Of a stretch of DNA of 11,081 nt, positions 1 to 5,471 are shown piece by piece. Source of the stretch: Chloroflexota bacterium (GTDB lineage Bacteria > Chloroflexota > Dormibacteria > Aeolococcales > Aeolococcaceae); assembly GCA_005889515.1 (NCBI GenBank), contig VBHE01000016.1, positions 1 to 11,081 of the forward strand, given 5' to 3'. A model generated the notes under the pieces. It ran no database searches. It was not told where the DNA came from and saw only the letters and a list, made by a program, of their open reading frames with translations. A program made the position numbers and the translations under genes. How positions within the stretch are numbered: position 1 is the stretch's first letter; every line of letters begins with the position of its first letter.

Positions 1-921
1 CCCGCGAGCCTCGGCAGCGCGCGACGCCAATTCGGCCAGGCTCGGGCGGCGCACAGGGGGACGGCGATGACCGTGGCGGTGATCGCCTCGAGCCCATGGA
101 CCGCCCAGATCGCCGCGACGAGCGCCGCCACCAGTGCGAGGTGCCGCCGCGCCTCGCCCGGGCGCAGCGCTCGGACCGCGGCGATCACGAGCGGTGCGAT
201 CAGGGTGGCATCGACGACGTAGGGGAACTCGGACGCTCGGGAAGGCCCAGCCCACCCCGAGAAGGGGCGCCAGCGCGGCGATCGCCGTCGATCCCGTCGT
301 CTCCAGGGCGAGCGCCGCAAGGCCGAGCGGGAGGAGCAGCACGGCGACGACGGTGAAGGGCAGCAGCGCGGCCGGCGCGGAGGGCCCCCCGAGCTCGGAG
401 GCCAGCGCCGCCACCGCCTCGACCCCGGCACGGGGACGCACCCACTGACCACCGGACGGGTCGGGAAGCACCGGCAGGATGTCGTGCCGGGCGGCGATGC
501 CGGCGGCGACGTCGGCATGCACCGGCCCGTCGGTGGCGACAGGGACGGGCAGGTCGCGGTACCCCGCGGCCAGGACGACGGCGCTGACGATCCCGGCGCA
601 CAGAGCGCCGGCCACCACGATGCGGCGGCCCGCCGGGTGCGCCTCGGCGGCGCTCGACGTCGCATGTCGACGCGCTCTCCAGACGGCGGCCGCCACCACC
701 GCAACCTCGAGCGGCAGCACCGTGGCGGTCCAGAGGGGCACGTGGAGGTCGTGGTAGGCGAGACCGATGACGCCCGCCAGCCCGGCCGACAGCCCTGGGG
801 CCCCGGCGAGACGCTCCCACCACCGCCAGCCCGGCACGATCAGGGTGGCAAGGGCGAAGCCGGGGACGATCCCCACGACCAGGAGCGCGGGCAGTGCCCG
901 GAGCAGGTCAGTGAGGGGCAC
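1..921 (-). CDS. Polytopic membrane protein, 3' end outside window, apparent frameshift
   Basis: The reading frame starts at GTG 921-919 and runs toward position 1; the C-terminus lies outside the window. A stop (TGA 942-940) sits just upstream in the same frame, and no other usual start codon lies between, so GTG 921 is the most upstream possible start. The protein opens with a hydrophobic segment (LLRALPALLVVGIVPGFALA), then further membrane segments, and a stretch after the second one (TDGPVHADVAAGIAARHDIL) typical of large multi-spanning glycosyltransferase-like or DUF6541-like envelope proteins. At about 231-240 the frame that reads like a membrane protein (ending GVGWAFPS) turns arginine-rich. 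From about 230 downward a different frame resumes hydrophobic coding (EFPYVVDATLIAPLVIAAV, then a segment with AIWAVHGLEAITATVIAVPL). One extra base in the sequence would explain this. It may be an assembly error or a real mutation. Family assignment is tentative; that it is a membrane protein is well supported. Confidence 0.6.
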   Translation of the reverse strand, partial: MPLTDLLRALPALLVVGIVPGFALATLIVPGWRWWERLAGAPGLSAGLAGVIGLAYHDLHVPLWTATVLPLEVAVVAAAVWRARRHATSSAAEAHPAGRRIVVAGALCAGIVSAVVLAAGYRDLPVPVATDGPVHADVAAGIAARHDILPVLPDPSGGQWVRPRAGVEAVAALASELGGPSAPAALLPFTVVAVLLLPLGLAALALETTGSTAIAALAPLLGVGWAFPSVRVPLRRRCHPDRTARDRRGPSAAPGRGAAAPRTGGGARRGDLGGPWARGDHRHGHRRPPVRRPSLAELASRAAEARG

Positions 922-1072
922 GGACGCGGGCGAGGCGTGTCAATGGCATGTCTGCCGATTCTCGGTCGCATCCCCCAGCGGGCTCTGACACAACGGGTGA
1001 ACTTGCGTGAACAGCGCGCAACGGATTGAAGAAGGTCGCCCGACACCGGAAATCGGGCCCTACGATCCGGCC
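922..1072. other. Intergenic region between divergent genes, with phased repeat
   Basis: This 151-bp gap separates the minus-strand membrane protein from the plus-strand pilin. It contains GTGAAC twice, at 997-1002 and 1007-1012, exactly one helical turn (10 bp) apart. It also holds an inverted pair TTGCG (1003-1007) and CGCAA (1017-1021). These could be a binding site for a regulator serving either gene, but no known operator is matched. A TTGACA lies on the minus strand at 943-938, too close to the GTG at 921 to serve as its -35 box. Confidence 0.3.
1061..1066 (+). promoter_or_regulatory. -10 element of a leaderless promoter for the pilin gene
   Basis: TACGAT fits TAnnnT and ends 6 nt before ATG 1073, so transcription would start on the A of the start codon. 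No Shine-Dalgarno sequence is present. A weak -35 candidate, CCGACA, lies at 1040-1045 with a 15-bp spacer. The same spacing recurs upstream of other genes in the window, which raises confidence in this call. Confidence 0.5.
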
Positions 1073-1285
1073 ATGAACGACAGCGCGGAGCTGATTCTGG
1101 ATCCCGAGACCGAGACGACGCCCGAGCATCGCGGCGGCGAGCGTGGCCAGGGGATGATCGAGTACGCGTTCATCCTCGTCCTGATCGCGATCACCCTGCT
1201 CATCGCCCTCCAGGTCCTCGGCAACCAGACCAGCAACCTCTTCAGCAACATCCAGAACGCCGTGGGAACCGCCCAGGGCCACTGA
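1073..1285 (+). CDS. Flp-family type IVb prepilin
   Basis: This 70-residue protein has an acidic N-terminal leader, a prepilin peptidase site and a hydrophobic N-terminal helix. The site reads GERGQGMIEYAFILVLIAI. Cleavage after Gly25 puts Glu at +5 and Tyr at +6 of the mature protein, the Flp/TadE pattern. The mature pilin would be about 45 residues: a membrane helix (about 32-50) and a short polar tail ending in AVGTAQGH. Known Flp pilins are processed by TadV-type peptidases and assembled by the Tad secretion machinery; none of those genes is in this window. I chose ATG 1073 over the upstream in-frame GTG 1007 because a -10 box sits 6 nt before it, and because the extra N-terminal residues do not look like a pilin leader. 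Function in adhesion or surface attachment is inferred from the family. Confidence 0.85.
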   Translation: MNDSAELILDPETETTPEHRGGERGQGMIEYAFILVLIAITLLIALQVLGNQTSNLFSNIQNAVGTAQGH

Positions 1286-1293
1286 GGCCTGGG
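1272..1293 (+). terminator. Possible hairpin at the end of the pilin gene
   Basis: CCCAGGGCC and GGCCTGGG can pair as an 8-bp stem with one bulged G and the loop ACTGA, which contains most of the stop codon. There is no T-run after it, so intrinsic termination is uncertain. It is followed by a second GC-rich inverted repeat (GGCCG/CGGCC, about 1297-1310). Confidence 0.25.
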
Positions 1294-1328
1294 TGGCGGC
1301 CGGCTCCGGCCCTCGGAGACCTCGTGCC

Positions 1329-1377
1329 TACAATGGCGTCGAGGTCCGCCGCCTCCGTTCACGAGTCGGGGGGAGGG
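1329..1377 (+). promoter_or_regulatory. pdxS promoter -10 and ribosome binding site
   Basis: TACAAT (1329-1334) is a near-consensus -10 box, predicting a transcript start near 1341 and a 5' UTR of about 45 nt. GGAGGG (1372-1377) is a strong Shine-Dalgarno sequence 8 nt before ATG 1386 and fixes that start. I see no convincing -35 box. This is one of only two genes in the window with a clear leader and Shine-Dalgarno sequence. Confidence 0.6.
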
Positions 1378-1385
1378 CTTCAGTC

Positions 1386-2324
1386 ATGGGAGCCGGGCGC
1401 ATGAGCAGCACGGAGAACGGGGCGACCACGCCCCCGGGCGATCACGTCACCGGAGGTCTGCGCGTCAAGCGCGGCCTCGCCGAGATGCTCAAGGGCGGCG
1501 TCATCATGGACGTCGTCGACGCGGAGCAGGCGCGGATCGCCGAGGAGGCGGGCGCCGTCGCCGTGATGGCCCTGGAGCGGGTGCCCGCCGACATCCGCCG
1601 CGACGGCGGCGTCGCCCGGATGAGCGACGTCGGCCTGATCAGGGAGATCATGGCCGCGGTCACGATCCCGGTCATGGCCAAGGCCCGGATCGGCCACTTC
1701 GTCGAGGCCGCGGTCCTCGAGTCGCTCGGGATCGACTACGTCGACGAGTCCGAGGTGCTCACCCCCGCGGACGAGGAGAACCACATCGACAAGTGGGCCT
1801 TCAAGGTCCCCTTCGTCTGCGGGGCGCGCGACCTGGGGGAGGCGCTGCGGCGCATCGGTGAGGGCGCGGCGATGGTCCGCACCAAGGGCGAGGCGGGCAC
1901 CGGCAATGTGGTCGAGGCGGTTCGCCACATGCGCGCGGTGCAGGGCGGCATCCGCCGCCTCGGAGCGCTGCGCTCCGACGAGCTCATGGTCGAGGCGAAG
2001 CGGCTGCAGGCGCCCTACGAGCTGGTCAGCGAGATCGCCCGAACCGGGAAGCTGCCGGTCGTCAACTTCTCCGCGGGGGGCATCGCGACCCCCGCCGACG
2101 CCGCGCTGATGATGCAGCTCGGCGCCGAGGGGAACTTCGTCGGCAGCGGCATCTTCAAGAGCGAGGACCCGCTGGGCTACGCGAAGGCCATCGTCGCCGC
2201 GACCACCTACCACGATCGCCCCGAGGTGATCGCCGAGGTGAGCGCGGGGCTGGGCAAGGCGATGCGCGGCCTCGACGTGGCCACCCTGCCCCCCGAGGAG
2301 CTGCTCGCCACGCGGGGCTGGTAG
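1386..2324 (+). CDS. pdxS: Pyridoxal 5'-phosphate synthase lyase subunit PdxS
   Basis: PdxS is the synthase subunit of the DXP-independent PLP pathway. It joins ribose 5-phosphate, glyceraldehyde 3-phosphate and ammonia (delivered by PdxT) in the cytosol, as a dodecameric TIM-barrel assembly. The 312-residue product is slightly longer than typical (about 295). The family landmarks are in place: GGVIMDVV with Asp42, PVMAKARIGHF with catalytic Lys99, and TKGEAGTGNVVEAVRHMR with the second lysine, Lys167. These match Asp24, Lys81 and Lys149 of the Bacillus enzyme with a constant offset of 18. The phosphate-binding part (NFSAGGIATPADAALMM, then GSGIFKSEDP) and the C-terminal RGW are also present. 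ATG 1386 has a good Shine-Dalgarno sequence; ATG 1401 is an alternative start giving 307 residues. The partner pdxT lies one gene downstream. Confidence 0.97.
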   Translation: MGAGRMSSTENGATTPPGDHVTGGLRVKRGLAEMLKGGVIMDVVDAEQARIAEEAGAVAVMALERVPADIRRDGGVARMSDVGLIREIMAAVTIPVMAKARIGHFVEAAVLESLGIDYVDESEVLTPADEENHIDKWAFKVPFVCGARDLGEALRRIGEGAAMVRTKGEAGTGNVVEAVRHMRAVQGGIRRLGALRSDELMVEAKRLQAPYELVSEIARTGKLPVVNFSAGGIATPADAALMMQLGAEGNFVGSGIFKSEDPLGYAKAIVAATTYHDRPEVIAEVSAGLGKAMRGLDVATLPPEELLATRGW

Positions 2325-2340
2325 GTGTGGAGTCGCGGGC

Positions 2341-2361
2341 GGGTCACGCCTGGGTGATCCC
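2341..2361 (+). terminator. Possible hairpin downstream of pdxS
   Basis: GGGTCAC and GTGATCCC can pair as a 7-bp stem with one bulged T and the loop GCCTGG. It lies 16 nt after the pdxS stop and upstream of the next promoter. No T-run follows, so it may be only a weak or factor-dependent terminator. Confidence 0.3.
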
Positions 2362-2386
2362 GGCGAGAGGCCGGTCGCACCCCGCA

Positions 2387-2392
2387 TAGACT
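2387..2392 (+). promoter_or_regulatory. -10 element of a leaderless promoter for the GT87-like gene
   Basis: TAGACT ends 6 nt before GTG 2399, the same arrangement as at the pilin gene and at 4197. No Shine-Dalgarno sequence precedes the GTG, and I see no clear -35 box. Confidence 0.5.
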
Positions 2393-2398
2393 GCGGTC

Positions 2399-3589
2399 GT
2401 GTCCACGGTCCAGCAGGCGACCCGGCGGGTCTGGTGGCAGGCGGCCGCGGCCCTCGCGCTACTCGGGATCGGCGAGGCGGTTGCCCAGGCGATTCGCGGC
2501 GTCCGTTTCACCGACCACACCGACTACCCGGGGGTCGCCGCCGCGTCCCGGCTGCTCAGCTCGGGGTCCCGGTGCGTCTACTGCCTTCCCACCGAGGCGC
2601 ACGCCCAGACCCAGCTGCTCGGGCATCCGCCCGACATCGGCGTGATGCCGTTCGCGAACCCGCCGCTGGCGGCCTGGCTGCTCCAGCCGGTCGCCGCCCT
2701 CCCGCTCCACACCGGCGCTGCCGTTTTCCTGGCGATCTCCCTGGTCGCCCTGGCGGTCGCGGCGGTGCTCCTCGGCCGGCTGCTCCCCGCGCTCCCGGCC
2801 GGCCGGCGCCTGCTGCTCAGCGTGGCCGCAGCGACCCTGGCCCCGGGGCTCGCCGCGTTCACGTACGTCCAGTGGGGCCCGCTCCTCCTCCTCGCCGCGG
2901 CCGGGGCGGTGGTGCTCGCCGCCCGCGGCGAGGGGCTCGCCTGCGGCGCCCTGCTCTCGCTGCTCCTCATCAAACCCCAGGTGGTCTGGCTGGTGGTCCC
3001 GGCCCTGCTCCTCTCCGGCCGGTGGCGCACCGTGGCGGCGATGGTGCCCGGGGCGCTCGTCTGGGCGGGCACCACCCTCGCGATCGTCGGCGTCGGCGGG
3101 CTGGGCGAGTGGTACCGGTCGAACGTCCAGCTCGACGTCGGCGACAGCGTGAAGACCGCCGGGCTTCCCGGCCTGCTCGTCCAGGTGACCGGCCACCCCG
3201 GGGTGTCCTTCCCCGCCGCGGTGGTCTGCGGCGTCGGCGCGGTCGCTCTGCTCTGGCGCTGTCGCCACCGGCTGCGCGCCGATCCGGCCCTCGCGGTCGC
3301 GACCGGTCTGGCCCTCTCCCTGCTCGCGGCCCCCCACGTCTTCGGGGCCGACCTGATGCTCCTCGCCCCGCTCGTCGTGCTGGTCGCCCGGCGGCGCCCC
3401 GAGGCGGCGATCGGCGCCATGGCCGGCCTGGCCGCGGTCACCCTGGCCGGCGGGGACGTTCCCGGCGCCGCCATCCACGCCCTCGGGCTCGGGATGATCC
3501 TCGCGACGGTCGCTGCCGCCCTCGCCCGCCCGCCCGCCAGGGCGCCGGTGGTTCGGGGCACTCCCCGTACACTCGTCACGAGTGCCTGA
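2399..3589 (+). CDS. GT87/DUF2029-like polytopic membrane glycosyltransferase
   Basis: This 396-residue protein has about nine to ten hydrophobic segments. It resembles the GT-C fold DUF2029 family (GT87), whose known members transfer mannose from polyprenyl-phosphate mannose to envelope glycolipids. Family-like points are an N-terminal helix followed by an extracytoplasmic loop with Asp-Tyr (TDHTDYPGVAAASRLL), the stretch FANPPLAAWLLQPVAALP, a hydrophobic run after QWGPLLLL, the LLIKPQ motif near residue 195, and a late segment with PHVFGADLMLLAPL. The loop contains two cysteines (CVYC) that could form a disulfide outside the membrane. The substrate cannot be told from sequence. The gene sits between pdxS and pdxT, and its last 8 bases overlap the start of pdxT. 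The start was chosen from the -10 box 6 nt upstream. Confidence 0.75.
   Translation: MSTVQQATRRVWWQAAAALALLGIGEAVAQAIRGVRFTDHTDYPGVAAASRLLSSGSRCVYCLPTEAHAQTQLLGHPPDIGVMPFANPPLAAWLLQPVAALPLHTGAAVFLAISLVALAVAAVLLGRLLPALPAGRRLLLSVAAATLAPGLAAFTYVQWGPLLLLAAAGAVVLAARGEGLACGALLSLLLIKPQVVWLVVPALLLSGRWRTVAAMVPGALVWAGTTLAIVGVGGLGEWYRSNVQLDVGDSVKTAGLPGLLVQVTGHPGVSFPAAVVCGVGAVALLWRCRHRLRADPALAVATGLALSLLAAPHVFGADLMLLAPLVVLVARRRPEAAIGAMAGLAAVTLAGGDVPGAAIHALGLGMILATVAAALARPPARAPVVRGTPRTLVTSA
3568..3584 (+). promoter_or_regulatory. -10 element and palindromic operator candidate at the pdxT start
   Basis: TACACT (3568-3573) lies 8 nt before GTG 3582. A perfect 15-bp inverted repeat, CACTCGT-C-ACGAGTG (3570-3584), covers the -10 box, the probable transcript start and the GTG codon. 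All of this lies within the last codons of the upstream membrane protein gene. A repressor bound here would block pdxT specifically. No binding protein is identified. Confidence 0.4.
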
Positions 3590-4199
3590 GGACCCCTCCC
3601 TTCCACCCCTGGTCGGCGTTCTCGCCCTCCAGGGAGACGTCCGGGAGCATCGGGCGGCGCTCGAGGCGGCCGGGGCCCGCACCGCGGGGGTCCGGACCGC
3701 CGCCGAGCTGGACGAGGTCGACGCCCTCGCCATCCCCGGGGGCGAGTCGACGACCCTGAGCAGGCTGATCCGCGCCTTCGGGCTCGAGGAGCCGCTGCGG
3801 CGGCGGCTCGCCGAGGGGCTGCCGTGCCTCGCGACCTGCGCGGGGATGATCCTGCTCAGCCGCCGCATCCTCGACGGGCGCCCCGAGCAGCTCGCCCTCG
3901 GCGCCCTCGACCTCGACGTCCGCCGCAACGGCTACGGCCGCCAGGTCGACTCCTTCGAGGCGGCCCTCGAGGTGCCCGAGCTCGGCGAGCCCGCCTTCCC
4001 CGGAGTCTTCATCCGCGCCCCGGTGGTCGAGCGGGTGGGGGAGGGGGTGACCGTCCTCGCCCGCCACGAGGGCCGGCCGGTCGCGCTCGCCGACGGGCGC
4101 CACCTCGCCCTCGCCTTCCATCCGGAGATCAGCGGGGATGGACGGTTCCATCGCCACTTCGTCGAACCGCTGTGTTCAAATTCGCGATCAGCGCGGTAG
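3582..4199 (+). CDS. pdxT: PLP synthase glutaminase subunit PdxT
   Basis: PdxT hydrolyses glutamine and channels ammonia to PdxS for PLP synthesis. The 205-residue product is a class I glutamine amidotransferase of about the usual family length. It shows GVLALQGDVREH (12-23), the IPGGEST loop (51-57), the nucleophile Cys86 in ATCAGMILL, the conserved segment RRNGYGRQVDSFE, FIRAP, and the catalytic pair His180 and Glu182 in AFHPEISGD. All catalytic residues are present, so it should be active. GTG 3582 overlaps the previous gene by 8 nt and has no Shine-Dalgarno sequence. Expression could come by coupling, or from the promoter-like TACACT just upstream. The TAG stop codon is also the start of the next -10 box (TAGACT). 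Confidence 0.96.
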   Translation: MPEDPSLPPLVGVLALQGDVREHRAALEAAGARTAGVRTAAELDEVDALAIPGGESTTLSRLIRAFGLEEPLRRRLAEGLPCLATCAGMILLSRRILDGRPEQLALGALDLDVRRNGYGRQVDSFEAALEVPELGEPAFPGVFIRAPVVERVGEGVTVLARHEGRPVALADGRHLALAFHPEISGDGRFHRHFVEPLCSNSRSAR

Positions 4200-4202
4200 A
4201 CT
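4175..4202 (+). promoter_or_regulatory. Promoter for the leader ORF and GNAT-R3H-tmk-darA block
   Basis: TTCAAA (4175-4180, 4 of 6 against TTGACA) and TAGACT (4197-4202) are 16 bp apart. The -10 ends 6 nt before GTG 4209, predicting a transcript that begins at that codon. The promoter lies wholly within the end of pdxT and uses its stop codon as part of the -10 box. Confidence 0.5.
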
Positions 4203-4208
4203 CGAATC

Positions 4209-4265
4209 GTGACATCCGGGCCCGCAGGCTCCCGCGACGAGGCTGAGCTGCGCCAGATTGCCTGA
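4209..4265 (+). CDS. Leaderless 18-residue ORF, possible leader peptide
   Basis: GTG 4209 opens an 18-codon frame, MTSGPAGSRDEAELRQIA, ending with TGA at 4263-4265. It was noticed because a promoter places the transcript start exactly on its GTG, in the same geometry as the pilin and GT87-like genes. The peptide has no membrane segment and no run of a single amino acid that would suggest classical amino-acid attenuation. It ends 4 nt before a strand that can sequester the Shine-Dalgarno sequence of the next gene, so its translation could control access to that site. Expression is not shown by sequence alone. Confidence 0.35.
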   Translation: MTSGPAGSRDEAELRQIA

Positions 4266-4320
4266 CGTCGCCCCTCGTGCCGCATCGCTGGCGTTGCTTC
4301 GCGTCGCCGGCGGAAGGGGC
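4234..4320 (+). promoter_or_regulatory. Structured leader with Shine-Dalgarno-sequestering stem
   Basis: GCCCCT (4270-4275) pairs perfectly with AGGGGC (4315-4320), which includes most of the Shine-Dalgarno sequence GGAAGGGG (4312-4319) of the GNAT gene. An inner pair GCCG (4279-4282) / CGGC (4308-4311) extends the stem. The left strand can instead pair upstream, CCTCGT (4273-4278) with ACGAGG (4237-4242) inside the small ORF, which would free the Shine-Dalgarno sequence. The two structures exclude each other. High GC makes chance pairing common, so this is a hypothesis. Confidence 0.35.
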
Positions 4321-4328
4321 ATGCGGGG

Positions 4329-5471
4329 GTGGGTGCGGATGACTCCCCACCCATGAACGTCCGCAGCGCCAGCTTCCGCGACCTCGACCGGGTCGAGGAG
4401 ATCTACCGCCGCTCCTCGGCGGCCGAGTCGGAGACCGACGCCGCCCCGCCGCTCTCGGCGGGCGACAGCCCCGTGCCCCACGCCACCCTGGTACGCCTCT
4501 GGTACGCGGTGGGACGGACGCTGTCCTCGCTGGTCCCGACCGCGGAGCCGTCGGGCAACCTCTTCGTCGCCGAGGACACGGGCGGCGAGATCGTCGGCTT
4601 CATCCAGGCCAACGGCGTCCCCGGGCAGCCGAAGGCGTGGCACATCATCAACCTCTGCGCGGTCGCCCAGGGCCGTACCCACGTCGCCGGCGAGCGGCTG
4701 CTCACCCACCTCGTCAACCAGGGGATGCAGCACGGCGTCACCCGCTTCTCGGTGCGCCTGCCACTCCACCACCCGCTCGTGGGGCTCTTCGTCGAGGGGG
4801 GCTTCTCCCAGTACGCCACCGAGCAGATCCTCTACCGCGACGACCCCGTGCCCGCGCCCCAGGTGGTCGCCGGCCGGGGGGCGGGGGGGCTTCTCCGCCC
4901 GGCGCGCGGCGAGGACCGGGGCGGCATCCACCTGCTCTACCTGCGCACCACCCCGTCGCACGTCGCCAACATCGAGGGGCCGTCGCTCAAGGCCTGGCAG
5001 GCCTCCTTCCAGCAGGGCTGGATGACACGCATCGGCCGCGACGACGTCCGCCACATGGTGGTCGAGCGCCACGGCATCGAGGCCTGGGTGGGGGTGCGGC
5101 CTGCCACCCCGGTGCGGCCGACGCTGATGGCGCTGCTCTGCGACGGCAGCGATCCGGAACTCCGCGAGGACTTCCTCGACGCCGCCCTCGCCCAGGTGCC
5201 TCCCGGACCGCTGTCGTGTGCGCTGCGCCACTACGACTCCGAGCTGATCCGCAGCCTCCAGCGCCGCGGCTTCGACATCTACGGCACCCAGCTGCTCCTG
5301 GTCCGCGACCTCGCCCTGAAGATGCGTGTCCCCGCCCGTGCTCGACGCGAGAAGAAGCCCGTCCTGGTCCCCGCCGGCCTGGTGCGCAGCGCCCGAGGCG
5401 GGATGCCCGGTGTCCCACTCCGCGTCCTGACCACCCCATCGCCGAGGAGTTCGCCATCATCGCTCGCATGA
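4329..5471 (+). CDS. GNAT-like acetyltransferase-fold protein, probably two GNAT domains
   Basis: The product (380 residues from GTG 4329, 372 from ATG 4353) begins its fold with MNVRSASFRDLDRVEEIYRR, a typical GNAT N-terminus. A GNAT core follows: the strand LFVAEDTGGEIVGFIQA, then the helix region AGERLLTHLVNQGM. The acetyl-CoA loop, normally Q/R-x-x-G-x-G/A, reads RTHVAG, so cofactor binding may be altered. A second half from about residue 190 (IHLLYLRTTPSHVANIEG, and later RSLQRRGFDIYGTQLLLVRDL) again looks GNAT-like, suggesting a tandem arrangement. The last 50 residues are Pro/Arg/Ser-rich and probably disordered. GGAAGGGG lies 9 nt before GTG 4329, which is why I prefer that start; ATG 4353 matches the family better but has no Shine-Dalgarno sequence. 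A 7-bp hairpin (GGGTGGG 4327-4333 / CCCACCC 4346-4352) spans the gap. The stop overlaps the next start (ATGA). Substrate unknown. Confidence 0.7.
   Translation: MGADDSPPMNVRSASFRDLDRVEEIYRRSSAAESETDAAPPLSAGDSPVPHATLVRLWYAVGRTLSSLVPTAEPSGNLFVAEDTGGEIVGFIQANGVPGQPKAWHIINLCAVAQGRTHVAGERLLTHLVNQGMQHGVTRFSVRLPLHHPLVGLFVEGGFSQYATEQILYRDDPVPAPQVVAGRGAGGLLRPARGEDRGGIHLLYLRTTPSHVANIEGPSLKAWQASFQQGWMTRIGRDDVRHMVVERHGIEAWVGVRPATPVRPTLMALLCDGSDPELREDFLDAALAQVPPGPLSCALRHYDSELIRSLQRRGFDIYGTQLLLVRDLALKMRVPARARREKKPVLVPAGLVRSARGGMPGVPLRVLTTPSPRSSPSSLA

Noticed and set aside
1007..1072. Longer N-terminus for the pilin from GTG 1007
   Set aside because: A -10 box ends 6 nt before ATG 1073, and the added residues do not resemble a prepilin leader.
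1380..2387. Long minus-strand open frame opposite pdxS
   Set aside because: It is antisense to a clear pdxS, is rich in Arg, Asp, Gly and His, and has no family features; a by-product of high GC.
2459..3928. 489-codon minus-strand open frame opposite the GT87-like gene and pdxT
   Set aside because: It spans two real plus-strand genes and has low-complexity Arg/Gly/Glu composition without motifs.
4637..5467. Upstream extension of the R3H ATPase frame
   Set aside because: The extension is Pro/Arg/Ala-rich and overlaps the GNAT gene throughout; the natural start is ATG 5468 at the ATGA overlap.
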